Shown: positions 8,501-15,883 of the stretch, piece by piece
How positions within the stretch are numbered: the first letter of the stretch is position 1
Layout of the letters: each line of letters starts with the position of its first letter
Notes under the pieces: generated by a model
The model's database searches: none
What the model was told of the DNA's origin: nothing
Seen by the model: the letters and a program-made list of their open reading frames with translations, nothing else
DNA from: JAGOBP01 sp964550855
Lineage (GTDB): Bacteria; Chloroflexota; Anaerolineae; Fen-1058
NCBI GenBank assembly: GCA_964550855.1
Contig: CAZKBQ010000004.1
Coordinates: 54,342 to 118,341, forward strand
DNA: 64,000 nt
Direction of reading: 5' to 3'
Position numbers and translations under genes: made by a program

Positions 8501-9429
8501 TCGCCCGGCCACGCCCCGCTTTGCAGCATTCCGGCGAGTGGCGGCACCGGCTGAAGGACGGGACCATCATCGACGCGGAGATCACTTCGCACACCATGAC
8601 CCTGGCCGGCGTCAATGCGGCGCTGGTGGTGGCCCTGGACGTGACCGATCGCAAGCGGGCGGAAGCCCGGATTCACCAGCTTAACGCTCAGCTGGAGGAG
8701 CGCGTGGCGCGACGCACTGCCGAGCTGGCCGCGGCCAATGAACGCCTTACCGAGCTCGATCGGCTCAAGAGCAAATTCGTGTCCGACGTGTCGCACGAGC
8801 TGCGCACTCCCGTCACCAGCCTGTCGCTGTACATCGACCTGCTGGATCACGGCAAGCCGGAGAAGCGCGACTTTTATGTGACGCAGCTGAAAAGCCAGAT
8901 GGCGCGGCTGCGTAATCTGATCGAAGACATTCTGGACCTGTCGCGCTTGGAGCGCGATCGGGATGACAGCCGTCGAGCGCCGGTGGACATCAACGCCATC
9001 GTGGAGCACGTCAGCGCGATGGAACGCGGCGCAGCGGAAGCGGCCGGCTTGACGCTGGCATCCGAAATCGCCGATAATTTGCCGTCGGTCGTCGCCCACC
9101 CCGATCAGCTGACGCGCGCCATCACCAACCTGGTCTCCAACGCCGTCAAATACACTCCGCATGGCACGATCCAGGTCAGGACCTATGCCCGGCAGGATCG
9201 CGTCTGTGTCGAAGTGGCCGACACCGGTTTGGGCATTCCCGCCGACGAACTGCCGCATCTGTTTGATCGGTTCTATCGCGGTCGGCAGGTGGCCCAATCG
9301 ACCATTCCGGGCACGGGACTGGGCTTGTCGATCGTCAAAGAGATCATCGAATCGCACGGCGGCACCGTCGAAGTGGACAGCGAGCGTGGCCGTGGCAGCA
9401 CCTTTCGCATCTGGCTGCCGGCGGCTTGA
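5512..9429 (+). CDS. Membrane sensor histidine kinase, DUF4118-PAS3-GAF-PAS3
   Basis: A 1305-residue sensor kinase. The N-terminus (about 10-105) has four hydrophobic segments resembling the DUF4118 membrane module of KdpD-type kinases. Three PAS domains (about 110-245, 250-375, 380-500), a GAF domain (about 510-665) and three more PAS domains (about 680-805, 815-930, 935-1055) follow. HisKA has H1095 in VSHELRTP. The HATPase domain shows the N box (NLVSNAVKYTP), G1 (DTGLGIP) and G2 (GTGLGLSIVKE). The linkers DITERRQAEAALRESE and DVTERRQAEAALRESE after PAS1 and PAS2 are almost identical in DNA, indicating internal duplication. It has no receiver and no regulator gene alongside, so its partner is elsewhere. 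The stop codon overlaps the -35 box of the next promoter. Confidence 0.92.
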   Translation: MTGRSIIDRRGLAAAVLMPFIAAGLQWLLWPDLKPFAWALFYPAVFFGSWFGGWWGGFVATFLSAALSLYIFIPLEFSFRLDAPGAFSSALVFIITGLLISAVHEAWQRVNRRLDLLARLQASEASLKKSQAVAHVGHWTWDVRSNRVSWSDEMYRIFGVNPIGFTGDLDEVIRTAIHPDDREKVKRANAAVAEAAQPAPLEYRVVWPDGSLRTVYAEPAEATRDAHGNIIRLFGIVQDITERRQAEAALRESEQRYSRLFEKLAIPAVLLKLPEVVIVDANEACERLVGYTRQAMQGKTAVELGLAPPQERAQAIERFEKYGALQGNEARLITKSGEVRIVSLHTTPLEFGGERYAISTMQDVTERRQAEAALRESEARLRLFIEHAPAAIAMFDRDLRYLAVSRRFISDYRLPVEDLVGRAHYDIFPEIPERWRDIHRRCLAGAIERAEDDPFPRADGTLDWVRWEIHPWHGPSGEIGGILLFSEVVTERHRAEQRIRYLTRLYATLSQVNQTIVRVKDRQELFDAICQVAVEYGEFRLAWIGLFNPASGQVSVVAQQGKDQARTPFQTVNAREAPFNTGLIGTALTTGRVALSPNLRQDPNMAHWHEVAARDNYHAAAAIPIWQQQQVVGVLNLYAADINFFEAEEEQKLLAEMGLDISFALDSLQREAERQQAEQELREREELLNVMGRTAQIGGWELDVATGEGHWTDEVARIHDLDPVTRPNRELGLSFYYGESRARIAAAVQDAIEHATSYDLELEIVSATGRHKWVRTIGHPVLENGRVVKLRGSFQDITERKQAEDKLRESEKKYRDLINGMNDTICVIDFDTTILDVNTTATQVLGYTREELLSMKISDIDAALAPEQIQDLASSMRQDKAQVFETWHRTKDGRRLPVEVSSSLVSYGGRTVILSIARDITERMQMEEKLRQSEAQYRYLFESNPYPMWAYDLKTLRFLAVNDAAVDKYGYSRAEFLSMTIADIRPPEDVARLQADVARPRPALQHSGEWRHRLKDGTIIDAEITSHTMTLAGVNAALVVALDVTDRKRAEARIHQLNAQLEERVARRTAELAAANERLTELDRLKSKFVSDVSHELRTPVTSLSLYIDLLDHGKPEKRDFYVTQLKSQMARLRNLIEDILDLSRLERDRDDSRRAPVDINAIVEHVSAMERGAAEAAGLTLASEIADNLPSVVAHPDQLTRAITNLVSNAVKYTPHGTIQVRTYARQDRVCVEVADTGLGIPADELPHLFDRFYRGRQVAQSTIPGTGLGLSIVKEIIESHGGTVEVDSERGRGSTFRIWLPAA

Positions 9430-9454
9430 CACCGGCCTATGCCGCGCGTATAAT
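9426..9454 (+). promoter_or_regulatory. Consensus promoter of the T-box operon
   Basis: TTGACA (9426-9431), exactly 17 bp, TATAAT (9449-9454): both hexamers match the sigma70/sigmaA consensus perfectly. The -35 box overlaps the stop codon of the upstream kinase. Transcription should start near 9461, just before the T-box. Confidence 0.92.
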
Positions 9455-9464
9455 CCCGCCATCA

Positions 9465-9668
9465 ACGCTGACAGAGAAGAGTACGCTCAGTCGGACTTTC
9501 AGAAAACCGTCGGGTGATGCGAGACGGCAGACGCCTGAGCCGAAATCCACCTCTCGAGTTGAGCGGCGCTCCCGTTAACGAGCACGAATGAGGCCGCGGC
9601 GGCGCGGCGAATCTAGGTGGCACCACGAGGCCCCTCGTCCTAGAATGGGATGAGGGGCGTTTTGTTTG
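9465..9668 (+). promoter_or_regulatory. T-box riboswitch, serine specifier (UCC)
   Basis: A complete T-box leader that reads tRNA charging. Stem I has an AGAGAAGAGTAC 5' side, the GCTCAG/CTGAGC helix (9485-9490, 9535-9540), and a 3' specifier loop GAA-A-TCC-A with the codon at 9546-9548. The T-box sequence AGGTGGCACCACG (9615-9627) offers UGGC to the GCCA end of uncharged tRNA-Ser. The antiterminator pairs TCTAGG (9612-9617) with CCTAGA (9639-9644) and ACGAG (9625-9629) with CTCGT (9634-9638). The competing terminator is an 11-bp stem (9630-9640 with 9648-9658) followed by GTTTTGTTT. The specifier fits the downstream serS. Confidence 0.93.
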
Positions 9669-9705
9669 AGATGAGGAAACAGCCGATCAGGAAATAAGGA
9701 GAGGT

Positions 9706-10608
9706 ATGCTCAGCGGAATACTTCCACCCCTGCCCACTCCCTTCACCGAAGACGGCGCGCTCGATCTGGATGGGCTGCGCGCCAATGTGGAGCAGCTCAA
9801 CCCGACCGGTCTCTCCGGCTACCTGGCGCTCGGCTCCAACAGCGAAGCCGTGCACGTCACGCCCGAAGAGGCTTCGCAGATTTACGCCACGGTCTGTCGG
9901 GCGGCGGCGCCGGGCAAGATCGTCATTGGCGGCACAGGGCAGTTCTCGACGCAGGCCACCATCGAGATGACCCGGCGCGCCGCCGACGCGGGGTGCGCGG
10001 CCGCGCTCATCATCACGCCGTTCTACTACAAGAACAGCATGACGGCCGACGCGCTGCGCGCGCACTATCACGCCGTGGCAGATGCAGCGCCGATTCCGGT
10101 GATGATCTACAACGTGCCGGCCAACACCGGCTTCAACATCGCGCCCGGCTGCGTGGCTGAGATCGCACAGCATCCCAACGTCATCGGCATCAAAGATAGT
10201 GCGGGTGACATCAATCAGCTGGCAGAGACGGTGCGGCTGGCCGGAAAATCGGGCGCCCCTGAAAGCCGTTTCAGAGTCTTCAGCGGCAACTACGGTGCCA
10301 TGCTGCCGGGCCTGACCTTCGGCGCGGCGGGCGGAATCTTGGCCGTGGCCAACGCCGCGCCGAACGAATGCGTGGCGATCTTCGATCTGTTCCACGCGGG
10401 GCGCATCGCCGAAGCGGGCGAATTGCACCTGCGCCTGTTGCCGGTGGCGCGCGCCGTCACGGCGCAGTATGGCGTGCCCGGCCTGAAGGCGGCGCTGGAC
10501 AGGCTGGGCTACGTCGGCGGCCGGCCGCGGCTGCCGCTGCTGCCGCTGGGTGAGAATCAACGCGTGGAATTGGAGAAGTTGATGCGAGAAGCAGAATTGC
10601 TAAGGTAG
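9706..10608 (+). CDS. DHDPS/NAL-family aldolase (HOGA-like), not typical DapA
   Basis: A 300-residue TIM-barrel lyase of the dihydrodipicolinate synthase/N-acetylneuraminate lyase family. The Schiff-base lysine is K163 (IGIKDSAGD) and the catalytic tyrosine Y135 (IYNVPANT). The substrate loop reads GSNSEA (residues 43-48) instead of the GTTGE of true DapA; GSNGE-type loops are known from 4-hydroxy-2-oxoglutarate aldolases. A pyruvate-forming or pyruvate-condensing aldolase is therefore certain, but the partner substrate is not. AAGGAGAGG precedes the ATG. It is the first gene under a serine T-box and is followed by serS, so its expression should rise when tRNA-Ser is uncharged. That is unusual for this family. 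Confidence 0.85.
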   Translation: MLSGILPPLPTPFTEDGALDLDGLRANVEQLNPTGLSGYLALGSNSEAVHVTPEEASQIYATVCRAAAPGKIVIGGTGQFSTQATIEMTRRAADAGCAAALIITPFYYKNSMTADALRAHYHAVADAAPIPVMIYNVPANTGFNIAPGCVAEIAQHPNVIGIKDSAGDINQLAETVRLAGKSGAPESRFRVFSGNYGAMLPGLTFGAAGGILAVANAAPNECVAIFDLFHAGRIAEAGELHLRLLPVARAVTAQYGVPGLKAALDRLGYVGGRPRLPLLPLGENQRVELEKLMREAELLR

Positions 10609-10609
10609 C

Positions 10610-10695
10610 GTCATTGCAAGGAGGCCGTAGGCCGACGAAGCAATCCCCAGTCATTTAGAACGAGATTGCTTCGCCGCTACGCGGCTCGCAATGAC
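10610..10695 (+). repeat. Palindromic intergenic repeat (TCATTGC...GCAATGA)
   Basis: An 86-bp imperfect inverted repeat. The left arm (10610-10645) runs from GTCATTGC to GAAGCAATC and the right arm (10664-10695) from GATTGCTT to GCAATGAC. Palindromes of this type are common as dispersed intergenic elements in many bacteria. It would fold into a long hairpin between the aldolase gene and serS on one transcript. Confidence 0.82.
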
Positions 10696-10714
10696 AAGCA
10701 ACGTGAGGAGAAAA

Positions 10715-11995
10715 ATGTTAGACCTGAATTACATTCGTGAACATACCGATGAAGTCAAGGACGCGATGGCAAAGTTGTACGCCGACGCGCCCATCGACGC
10801 GATCCTCGATCTCGACCGGCGGCGGCGCGCCCTGCTGCAAGAGGTGGAGCAGTTGAAGAACCAGCGCAACGTCGTCTCAAAAGAGATCGGCAAGATGAAA
10901 GATGCCGCTGAGCGCGAAGCAAAGAAAGCCGAAATGCGCGCGGTGGGCGATCGCATCGACGGACTGGACGCGCAGGTGCGCGAGGTCGAAACGCAGCTCA
11001 ACGACCTGATGCTGCGCGTGCCCAACCTGCCTGATCCCTCGGTGCCGGTGGGCAAAGACGACACCGAGAACATCGTCACGCGCGTCGAAGGCGAGCCGAA
11101 AACGGCACAGCACTTTGGCTTTGAGCCAAAGCCGCACTGGGATCTGGGCCCGGCGCTGGGGATCATCGATTTTGAGCGCGGCGTCAAGATCAGCGGCACG
11201 CGCTTCTATCTGCTCATTGGGGCGGGTGCGCAGCTGCAGCGCGCCCTGATTAGCTTCATGCTGGACGTGCACATCCGCCAGGGGTACACCGAGGTCTATC
11301 CGCCGTACCTCGTCAAGCGCGAGACGCTCATCGGCACCGGGCAGCTGCCCAAGTTTGCCGAGAATCAATACTTTGATCAGGTGGACGACCTGTGGATGAT
11401 CCCAACGGCCGAAGTGCCCGTGACCAACATGTACGCGGGCGAAATTCTGGACGGTGACAAACTTCCGATCAATCACGTCGCCTACACGGCCTGCTTCCGG
11501 CGCGAGCAGATGTCGGCCGGGCGCGACACGCGCGGCATCAAGCGCGGCCACCAGTTTGACAAGGTGGAGATGGTCAAGTTCTGCACGCCGGAGACAAGCA
11601 TGGACGAGCTGGCGAAGCTGATCGATAACGCCGAGGAGATCGCTCGGCTGCTGAAGATTCCGCATCGCATCGTGCAGATGGTGACGGGTGATCTCTCGTT
11701 TACGGCGGCCGTCAAGTACGATGTGGAAATGTGGGCGCCGGGCTGCAACGAGTGGCTGGAAGTGTCGTCGTGCAGCAACTTCAAGGACTTTCAGGCCCGG
11801 CGGGCCAACATCAAGTTCAGGCGGGAAAAGGGGGCCAGGGCCGAATACGTCCACACGTTGAACGGCTCAGGGCTGGCGCTGCCGCGGGTGATGATTGCGG
11901 TGTTGGAGAATTATCAGCAGGCCGATGGCAGCGTCATCGTGCCGGAGGTGCTGCGGCCCTATATGGGCGGTCGGGACGTAATTCGGGCGGCGTGA
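10715..11995 (+). CDS. serS: Seryl-tRNA synthetase
   Basis: A 426-residue class II synthetase charging tRNA-Ser. The N-terminal tRNA-binding coiled coil spans about residues 27-100 (many Glu/Lys/Gln heptads). The catalytic core has motif 2 (FRREQMSAGRDTRG, near 260) and motif 3 (GLALPRVMIAVLENYQ, near 386), plus the EVSSCSNFKDFQARR stretch typical of SerRS. The start at 10715 (MLDLNYIRE) is preferred because GAGGAG at 10705-10710 precedes it. An in-frame ATG at 10691 lies inside the palindromic repeat, would add eight atypical residues, and has no ribosome site. Expression should be controlled by the serine T-box upstream of the aldolase gene. A strong terminator follows. Confidence 0.96.
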   Translation: MLDLNYIREHTDEVKDAMAKLYADAPIDAILDLDRRRRALLQEVEQLKNQRNVVSKEIGKMKDAAEREAKKAEMRAVGDRIDGLDAQVREVETQLNDLMLRVPNLPDPSVPVGKDDTENIVTRVEGEPKTAQHFGFEPKPHWDLGPALGIIDFERGVKISGTRFYLLIGAGAQLQRALISFMLDVHIRQGYTEVYPPYLVKRETLIGTGQLPKFAENQYFDQVDDLWMIPTAEVPVTNMYAGEILDGDKLPINHVAYTACFRREQMSAGRDTRGIKRGHQFDKVEMVKFCTPETSMDELAKLIDNAEEIARLLKIPHRIVQMVTGDLSFTAAVKYDVEMWAPGCNEWLEVSSCSNFKDFQARRANIKFRREKGARAEYVHTLNGSGLALPRVMIAVLENYQQADGSVIVPEVLRPYMGGRDVIRAA

Positions 11996-12006
11996 CCGCG
12001 CCCGAT

Positions 12007-12044
12007 AAGCCTGCCAGACTTCATAGGGTCTGGCAGGCTTTTTT
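12007..12044 (+). terminator. Intrinsic terminator after serS
   Basis: Perfect 13-bp stem (12007-12019 with 12028-12040), 8-nt loop, T run to 12044. It ends the T-box operon. Confidence 0.9.
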
Positions 12045-12120
12045 ATCATTAGGCAACCAAGCTGTAACGCCTTCGCAATACATGCGGCGGCGACTTTGGG
12101 TTAAACTATCATCAGCCGGT

Positions 12121-13323
12121 TCAGGGCAGGGTTTCGACGGGAGCGTCCAGCCGCACCAGCTCCACCCAGCTGCTGCCCGGCTTCAGCGGAATCGGTTGGC
12201 CGTCGGGATCGACGAAGGTGAGCATATCGCCGCGATTAAAACGCTGCCACTGGCCGCCAAATTCCTGACCGTCGCGGAAGATGCGCACCGGCCCGCTGTT
12301 CCAGAGCTGAATCTGGATGCCAAAAACGCGGATGCCGTATTGCGGATAGTCTTCTTCAAGGAAGCGTTTGTCTTCGACGTGGTTGACGTAGATGATGATG
12401 ACATTGGCGGCGTTCAACTGCCGATTGTTCAGGGCGTCGATATGGGGTGTGCCGGCGCTCCAGCGCAGCCAGCAGCCGGACAGCGAGCTGCATGTCGTGT
12501 TGGCGGGATCGTATCGCCAGGTTTCGGTTTCGGAGCCATAATTCAACTTGATCTCGCTGGTGGTGCGGCCGGGCGAGAGTGGTTCAGCGGCAAAGGTCAG
12601 TCCGCTGAGGTCGGGTTTGGTATCAGCGCCGCGCTTGTCGGCCTCTTCCCAGAGTTTGGCGGGATTGGCGTACAGGTTATGAGGGACGGCCCGGCTGTCG
12701 ATGCGATAGAACATCGGCGTCCAATCGCCAAAGTCCGGCGAAAAGAAGCGCTTTTCCTGATTGAAGTCGCTGGGCTTGATATAGAATTCGCGCGTGCCGC
12801 CCGACATGCCGGAGCAGGCCAGCAACGATTTGAAAATGGCGGGCAGTTCCGTGTCGATAATGCGGCACGATCGGACGCCGCCAACCCGATCGGGTGTGTG
12901 CGTGTAGAAGATCGCCGTCCAGCGCGGGATGCCGCCTTCCGATTCGTGCTCAATGACCCAATCGGCCAGGCTGGCGCCCGATTGGGGCCGCACTCCGGCC
13001 TCCCAGCCGTTTTCGATTTTGATGGCGAGCGGCCGGCGGTTGAGCACGGCCGGATCGGCCACCTGCTCGCCGGTGAGCGGATTGACGTCGGGCGGGAAGG
13101 TGCTGATGAGCCGGGCGTCTGGTGTGGCGGTGGGTGGCACAGCCGGCGTGATGCTGGGCGCCAGCGTCGGCGAGGCCGCGGGCGTGACCGTGGGGCGGAT
13201 GATGGGCCGCTGAGTGGGCGCGGTGACCTGAACCGGCGACGGGTCGGGAGCGGCCGAGCAAGCTGCCAGCGTCATGAACAGCAGGCCGAGCAACCAGCGG
13301 GACGATTTGATGACATCGGGCAT
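12121..13323 (-). CDS. DUF3048 lipoprotein (YerB-like)
   Basis: A 400-residue lipoprotein. The lipobox LAAC gives a lipidated C22, followed by a Pro/Thr-rich linker to about residue 85. The conserved DUF3048 start is NPLTGEQVADPAVLNRRPLA, and the RPQSGASLADWVIEHESEGGIPRW and GGVRSCR segments follow. YerB-type proteins are surface-exposed and of unknown biochemical function. The chosen ATG (13323-13321) has a GGAGA site about 5 nt upstream and opens directly into a signal peptide; the in-frame ATG at 13431 would place 36 Arg-rich residues before it and is rejected. It converges on serS and diverges from the DUF4388 operon. Confidence 0.88.
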   Translation of the reverse strand: MPDVIKSSRWLLGLLFMTLAACSAAPDPSPVQVTAPTQRPIIRPTVTPAASPTLAPSITPAVPPTATPDARLISTFPPDVNPLTGEQVADPAVLNRRPLAIKIENGWEAGVRPQSGASLADWVIEHESEGGIPRWTAIFYTHTPDRVGGVRSCRIIDTELPAIFKSLLACSGMSGGTREFYIKPSDFNQEKRFFSPDFGDWTPMFYRIDSRAVPHNLYANPAKLWEEADKRGADTKPDLSGLTFAAEPLSPGRTTSEIKLNYGSETETWRYDPANTTCSSLSGCWLRWSAGTPHIDALNNRQLNAANVIIIYVNHVEDKRFLEEDYPQYGIRVFGIQIQLWNSGPVRIFRDGQEFGGQWQRFNRGDMLTFVDPDGQPIPLKPGSSWVELVRLDAPVETLP

Positions 13324-13368
13324 GTGTTTCTCCAACGGGCGGCGCGGGGCCGAGGGTAATCTGGCGCG

Positions 13369-13374
13369 ATTATA
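13369..13374 (-). promoter_or_regulatory. -10 element upstream of the DUF3048 gene
   Basis: TATAAT on the minus strand, about 45 bp before the chosen start codon. No good -35 hexamer is visible at the expected distance. Confidence 0.45.
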
Positions 13375-13439
13375 GCATAGCCGGCGGGCCCGGAGGATCG
13401 ATCGGAGTGGCAAAACCATGCGAAAAAGCACGCGCCAAA

Positions 13440-13468
13440 TTGACTTGTCTCTGGAGAGACGGTATAAT
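13440..13468 (+). promoter_or_regulatory. Promoter of the DUF4388 operon with inverted repeat in spacer
   Basis: TTGACT (13440-13445), 17-bp spacer, TATAAT (13463-13468). The spacer is almost filled by the inverted repeat GTCTCT-GG-AGAGAC (13447-13460), a likely operator for a dimeric regulator placed where it would block polymerase. Confidence 0.82.
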
Positions 13469-13483
13469 CGTCGCGTTATGGTA

Positions 13484-13613
13484 GGCAGGCATCGATGTCA
13501 TGCTTGCTTCGGGAGTCTGAACGGACAGCTAGAGCGCCGGACTATCTAGCTCGTCTGTGTTTACGCCCGCATCTACTCCCTCGCATCCTGAAGGCTATTG
13601 AAGGCGGACGGTT
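13484..13613 (+). promoter_or_regulatory. Structured leader of the DUF4388 operon
   Basis: A leader of about 140 nt with two hairpins: GCAGGCAT (13485-13492) with ATGCTTGC (13500-13507), and AGCTAGA (13527-13533) with TCTAGCT (13545-13551), extended by GAC/GTC. Neither has a T tract. I could not assign a known riboswitch class. Confidence 0.4.
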
Positions 13614-14435
13614 ATGGCACTGAAGGGTAATCTTCACGATTTCAGTTTTACCCAGCTGTTGAATTTAATTCACCTGGCGCGCAAAACGGGTACGCTGGCG
13701 ATCGACGGCAAGCTGAATGCGGCGCGCGTGTCATTCCGTGAAGGCAAGCTGGTGTATGCCACGACCGGCGGCGCGGACGGCCGGCTGGTCAACATGCTGG
13801 TTCGGGCCGGGCGCATCACGGCTGAGCAGGGCAAGCAAATTCCAGAGAACAAGTCCGATCGGGAGCTGGGCGCGATGCTGGTGCAGGCCGGGCTGCTGAC
13901 CAAGATGGACCTGGATCAGCTGGTGAGCAATCACGTAAAGGACGTCGTCGAGCGGCTGTTTGCCGTGGTGGACGGCGTCTTTCGGTTTGATCCGAACGTG
14001 CTGCCCGATGATCGCCTGATGGCTGATCCGCCGATCAACCTTGACAACATCATCATGGAGGGGACGCGGCGGCTGCGCGAATCGGAGAAGCTGCAGGAAG
14101 AGCTGCCCAATCTGGACATCACGCTGCGGTTTACCGATCGGCCTGATGCCCGTCTGCGCAACGTGAACCTGAGCGTGGACGAGTGGCGGGTGGTGTCGTA
14201 CATCAACCCCAAGAACACCATCCGTCAGATTATGCAGGCCAACGGCATGAGCGAGTTTCAGATCCGCAAAATTGTGTATGGCATGTTGCAGGCCGGGCTG
14301 GTGGAACTGATGCAGCCGGCCGGCCTGCCGGCCGCAGGGCCGGGGATTAAGCCGCCCGCGCCGGTGCAGACGTTTACGAAGGAAGAGAAGCGCTCGATGG
14401 TGACCCGCTTGATCGATCGGATTCGTAAATTATAG
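13614..14435 (+). CDS. DUF4388 domain protein
   Basis: A 273-residue cytoplasmic protein. Residues 1-110 match the DUF4388 (PatA-like N-terminal) pattern: GNLHDFSFTQLLNLIHLARKTG, then a beta-rich part with FREGKLVYA and a second helical part (LGAMLVQAGLLT...LDQLV). The C-terminal part (about 175-235) looks like a winged helix (LSVDEWRVVSYINPKNTIRQI...QIRKIVYGMLQAGLVEL). In bacteria DUF4388 proteins are often found beside MglA-like GTPases and response regulators. Here the next gene is such a GTPase, 45 bp on, so a role in the same regulatory complex is inferred. It is the first gene of the long run starting at the 13440 promoter. Confidence 0.85.
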   Translation: MALKGNLHDFSFTQLLNLIHLARKTGTLAIDGKLNAARVSFREGKLVYATTGGADGRLVNMLVRAGRITAEQGKQIPENKSDRELGAMLVQAGLLTKMDLDQLVSNHVKDVVERLFAVVDGVFRFDPNVLPDDRLMADPPINLDNIIMEGTRRLRESEKLQEELPNLDITLRFTDRPDARLRNVNLSVDEWRVVSYINPKNTIRQIMQANGMSEFQIRKIVYGMLQAGLVELMQPAGLPAAGPGIKPPAPVQTFTKEEKRSMVTRLIDRIRKL

Positions 14436-14480
14436 CTGTGGGCCGCCCGATCATTATCCTGGAATGATTGCGAGTTGAGT

Positions 14481-15023
14481 ATGCAAACCGTCAAAATGGT
14501 CATTACCGGCCCGTTCTCGGCGGGCAAAACCGAATTCATCCGCACCATCAGCGAGATCGATGTGGTTTCGACCGAGCGCAAGATCAGCCTGGACACCGAA
14601 CGAGCGCAGAAAGATCAGACCACGGTGGCCATGGATTTTGGCCGCATTACGGTGGATGAGGAACTGGTGTTGTACCTGTTTGGCACGCCGGGACAGAAGC
14701 GCTTTGACTTCATGTGGGAGATTCTGTCCGAGGGCATGCTGGGCTTCATCGTGATTGTGGACAGCTCGCGCCCCGAGACCTTCCGCGAAGCGCGCGGCAT
14801 TCTGGACACGTTTCGCGGCTACGCCGATACGCCCTACGTGATCGCGGCCAACAAGCAGGATCACGAAGACGCCTGGGATCCCGACGATTTGCGCATCGCG
14901 TTGAAGATCGACGGCAGTGTCAAGGTGCTGCCGTGCGTGGCCCGCGACAAGGAAGCCGTCAAGAACGTGTTGCTGGAACTGCTGTACTCCATTCTGGAAA
15001 CGATGGAGCAGATGCCCGATTGA
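14481..15023 (+). CDS. MglA/Ras-like small GTPase
   Basis: A single-domain GTPase of 180 residues. The P-loop is GPFSAGKT (residues 10-17), the switch II region reads GTPGQKRFDFMW, and the base-recognition motif is NKQD. It belongs to the bacterial small GTPases related to MglA and COG2229, which act as polarity or motility switches. No roadblock-type GAP gene is seen next to it. The ATG at 14481 is preferred; a TTG at 14475 would add two residues, and neither start has a strong ribosome site. The neighbours are DUF4388 upstream and a hydrolase 50 bp downstream. Confidence 0.88.
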   Translation: MQTVKMVITGPFSAGKTEFIRTISEIDVVSTERKISLDTERAQKDQTTVAMDFGRITVDEELVLYLFGTPGQKRFDFMWEILSEGMLGFIVIVDSSRPETFREARGILDTFRGYADTPYVIAANKQDHEDAWDPDDLRIALKIDGSVKVLPCVARDKEAVKNVLLELLYSILETMEQMPD

Positions 15024-15073
15024 GCGCCGGCTCGCCGGAAACCGGCTGAGCGAGCGCGGTGGGGCGTGACGCC

Positions 15074-15868
15074 ATGAGTTCGATCGTCACCTCGCAAGGC
15101 ATCGTACATTATGAGGCATACGGCCGCGGCCGGCCGGTCATCCTATTACACGGCTGGATCAACTCCTGGGGCGTCTGGCAGGATGTGATGATCGATCTGG
15201 CCGAAAACGGCCGGTACAAGGTGTATGCGCTGGATTTCTGGGGTTTTGGCGAATCGGGCAAGCAGAACACGCCGCCGTTCAAAGTCGAGTCGTACGTGCA
15301 GATGGTCGATCAGTTCATGGAGATCCTGGGCATCGAGCGCGCGCCGGTGCTGGGTCACTCCATGGGCGGCACGGTGGCCCTGGCCTTTGCGCTGCAGTAT
15401 CCGCAGCGCGTCACCCGGGTCGGTGCGATCGGTTCGCCGATCGAAGGCCGATCGTTGAACTTCTTCCTGCGGCTGGCGTCGCTCAATTGGGTGCAGCTGG
15501 CTCAACGGCTGCCGTCGGCCACGCACCTGATCGTGCGGGCGCTGATCCGCATCAACACCATGGGCGATTCGACGCGCGTGCGCAAGATGCTGTTGCAGGA
15601 TGTGGATAAGACCAGCATGGAATCGTTCTTTCGCAGCATCGGCGATTTGCGCCGCACCGACCTGAGCCCGCGCCTCACCAGCCTGACAGCGCCGGTGTTG
15701 GGGGTGTATGGCGCGCACGACAATATCGTGGATCCGAAACAGATTCAGATCTTGTCCGGTACGCTGCCGGCCTCGCAAACGGTGGTGTTGAACCGGTCGC
15801 GTCATTTTCCGATGCTGGACGAACCCGAGCAGTTCAACCGCACGGTCCGGCAGTTTCTGGCTGCTTAG
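15074..15868 (+). CDS. Alpha/beta hydrolase (first of two paralogs)
   Basis: A 264-residue alpha/beta-fold hydrolase. The oxyanion HGW motif is near residue 27, the nucleophile elbow is GHSMGG with S96, the likely acid is D216 or D220 (GAHDNIVDP) and the histidine is H244 (SRHFPMLDEP). The substrate is not predictable; esterase, lipase-like or C-C hydrolase activity is possible. The start at ATG 15074 is chosen because the paralog at 30163 begins with the same pattern (MSxI...GxVHYEAxGRGRPxIxLHGW). A GTG at 15059 is the alternative. Both paralogs lie in the same signalling island, 14 kb apart. Confidence 0.87.
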   Translation: MSSIVTSQGIVHYEAYGRGRPVILLHGWINSWGVWQDVMIDLAENGRYKVYALDFWGFGESGKQNTPPFKVESYVQMVDQFMEILGIERAPVLGHSMGGTVALAFALQYPQRVTRVGAIGSPIEGRSLNFFLRLASLNWVQLAQRLPSATHLIVRALIRINTMGDSTRVRKMLLQDVDKTSMESFFRSIGDLRRTDLSPRLTSLTAPVLGVYGAHDNIVDPKQIQILSGTLPASQTVVLNRSRHFPMLDEPEQFNRTVRQFLAA

Positions 15869-15883
15869 GGGGCGCGTATTCAC

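Noticed and set aside
6301..9465. A 1054-codon open frame on the minus strand
   Set aside because: It is the antisense shadow of the PAS/GAF kinase gene. High GC in third positions keeps the opposite frame open; the translated product has no domain pattern.
9706..10608. Annotation as dapA (lysine biosynthesis)
   Set aside because: The substrate loop is GSNSE, not GTTGE, and the gene sits under a serine T-box with serS, so a DapA role is not supported.
11731..13359. A 542-codon plus-strand frame across the serS end and the DUF3048 gene
   Set aside because: It runs through the serS terminator and antisense to a clear lipoprotein gene, and has no ribosome site or recognisable domain.
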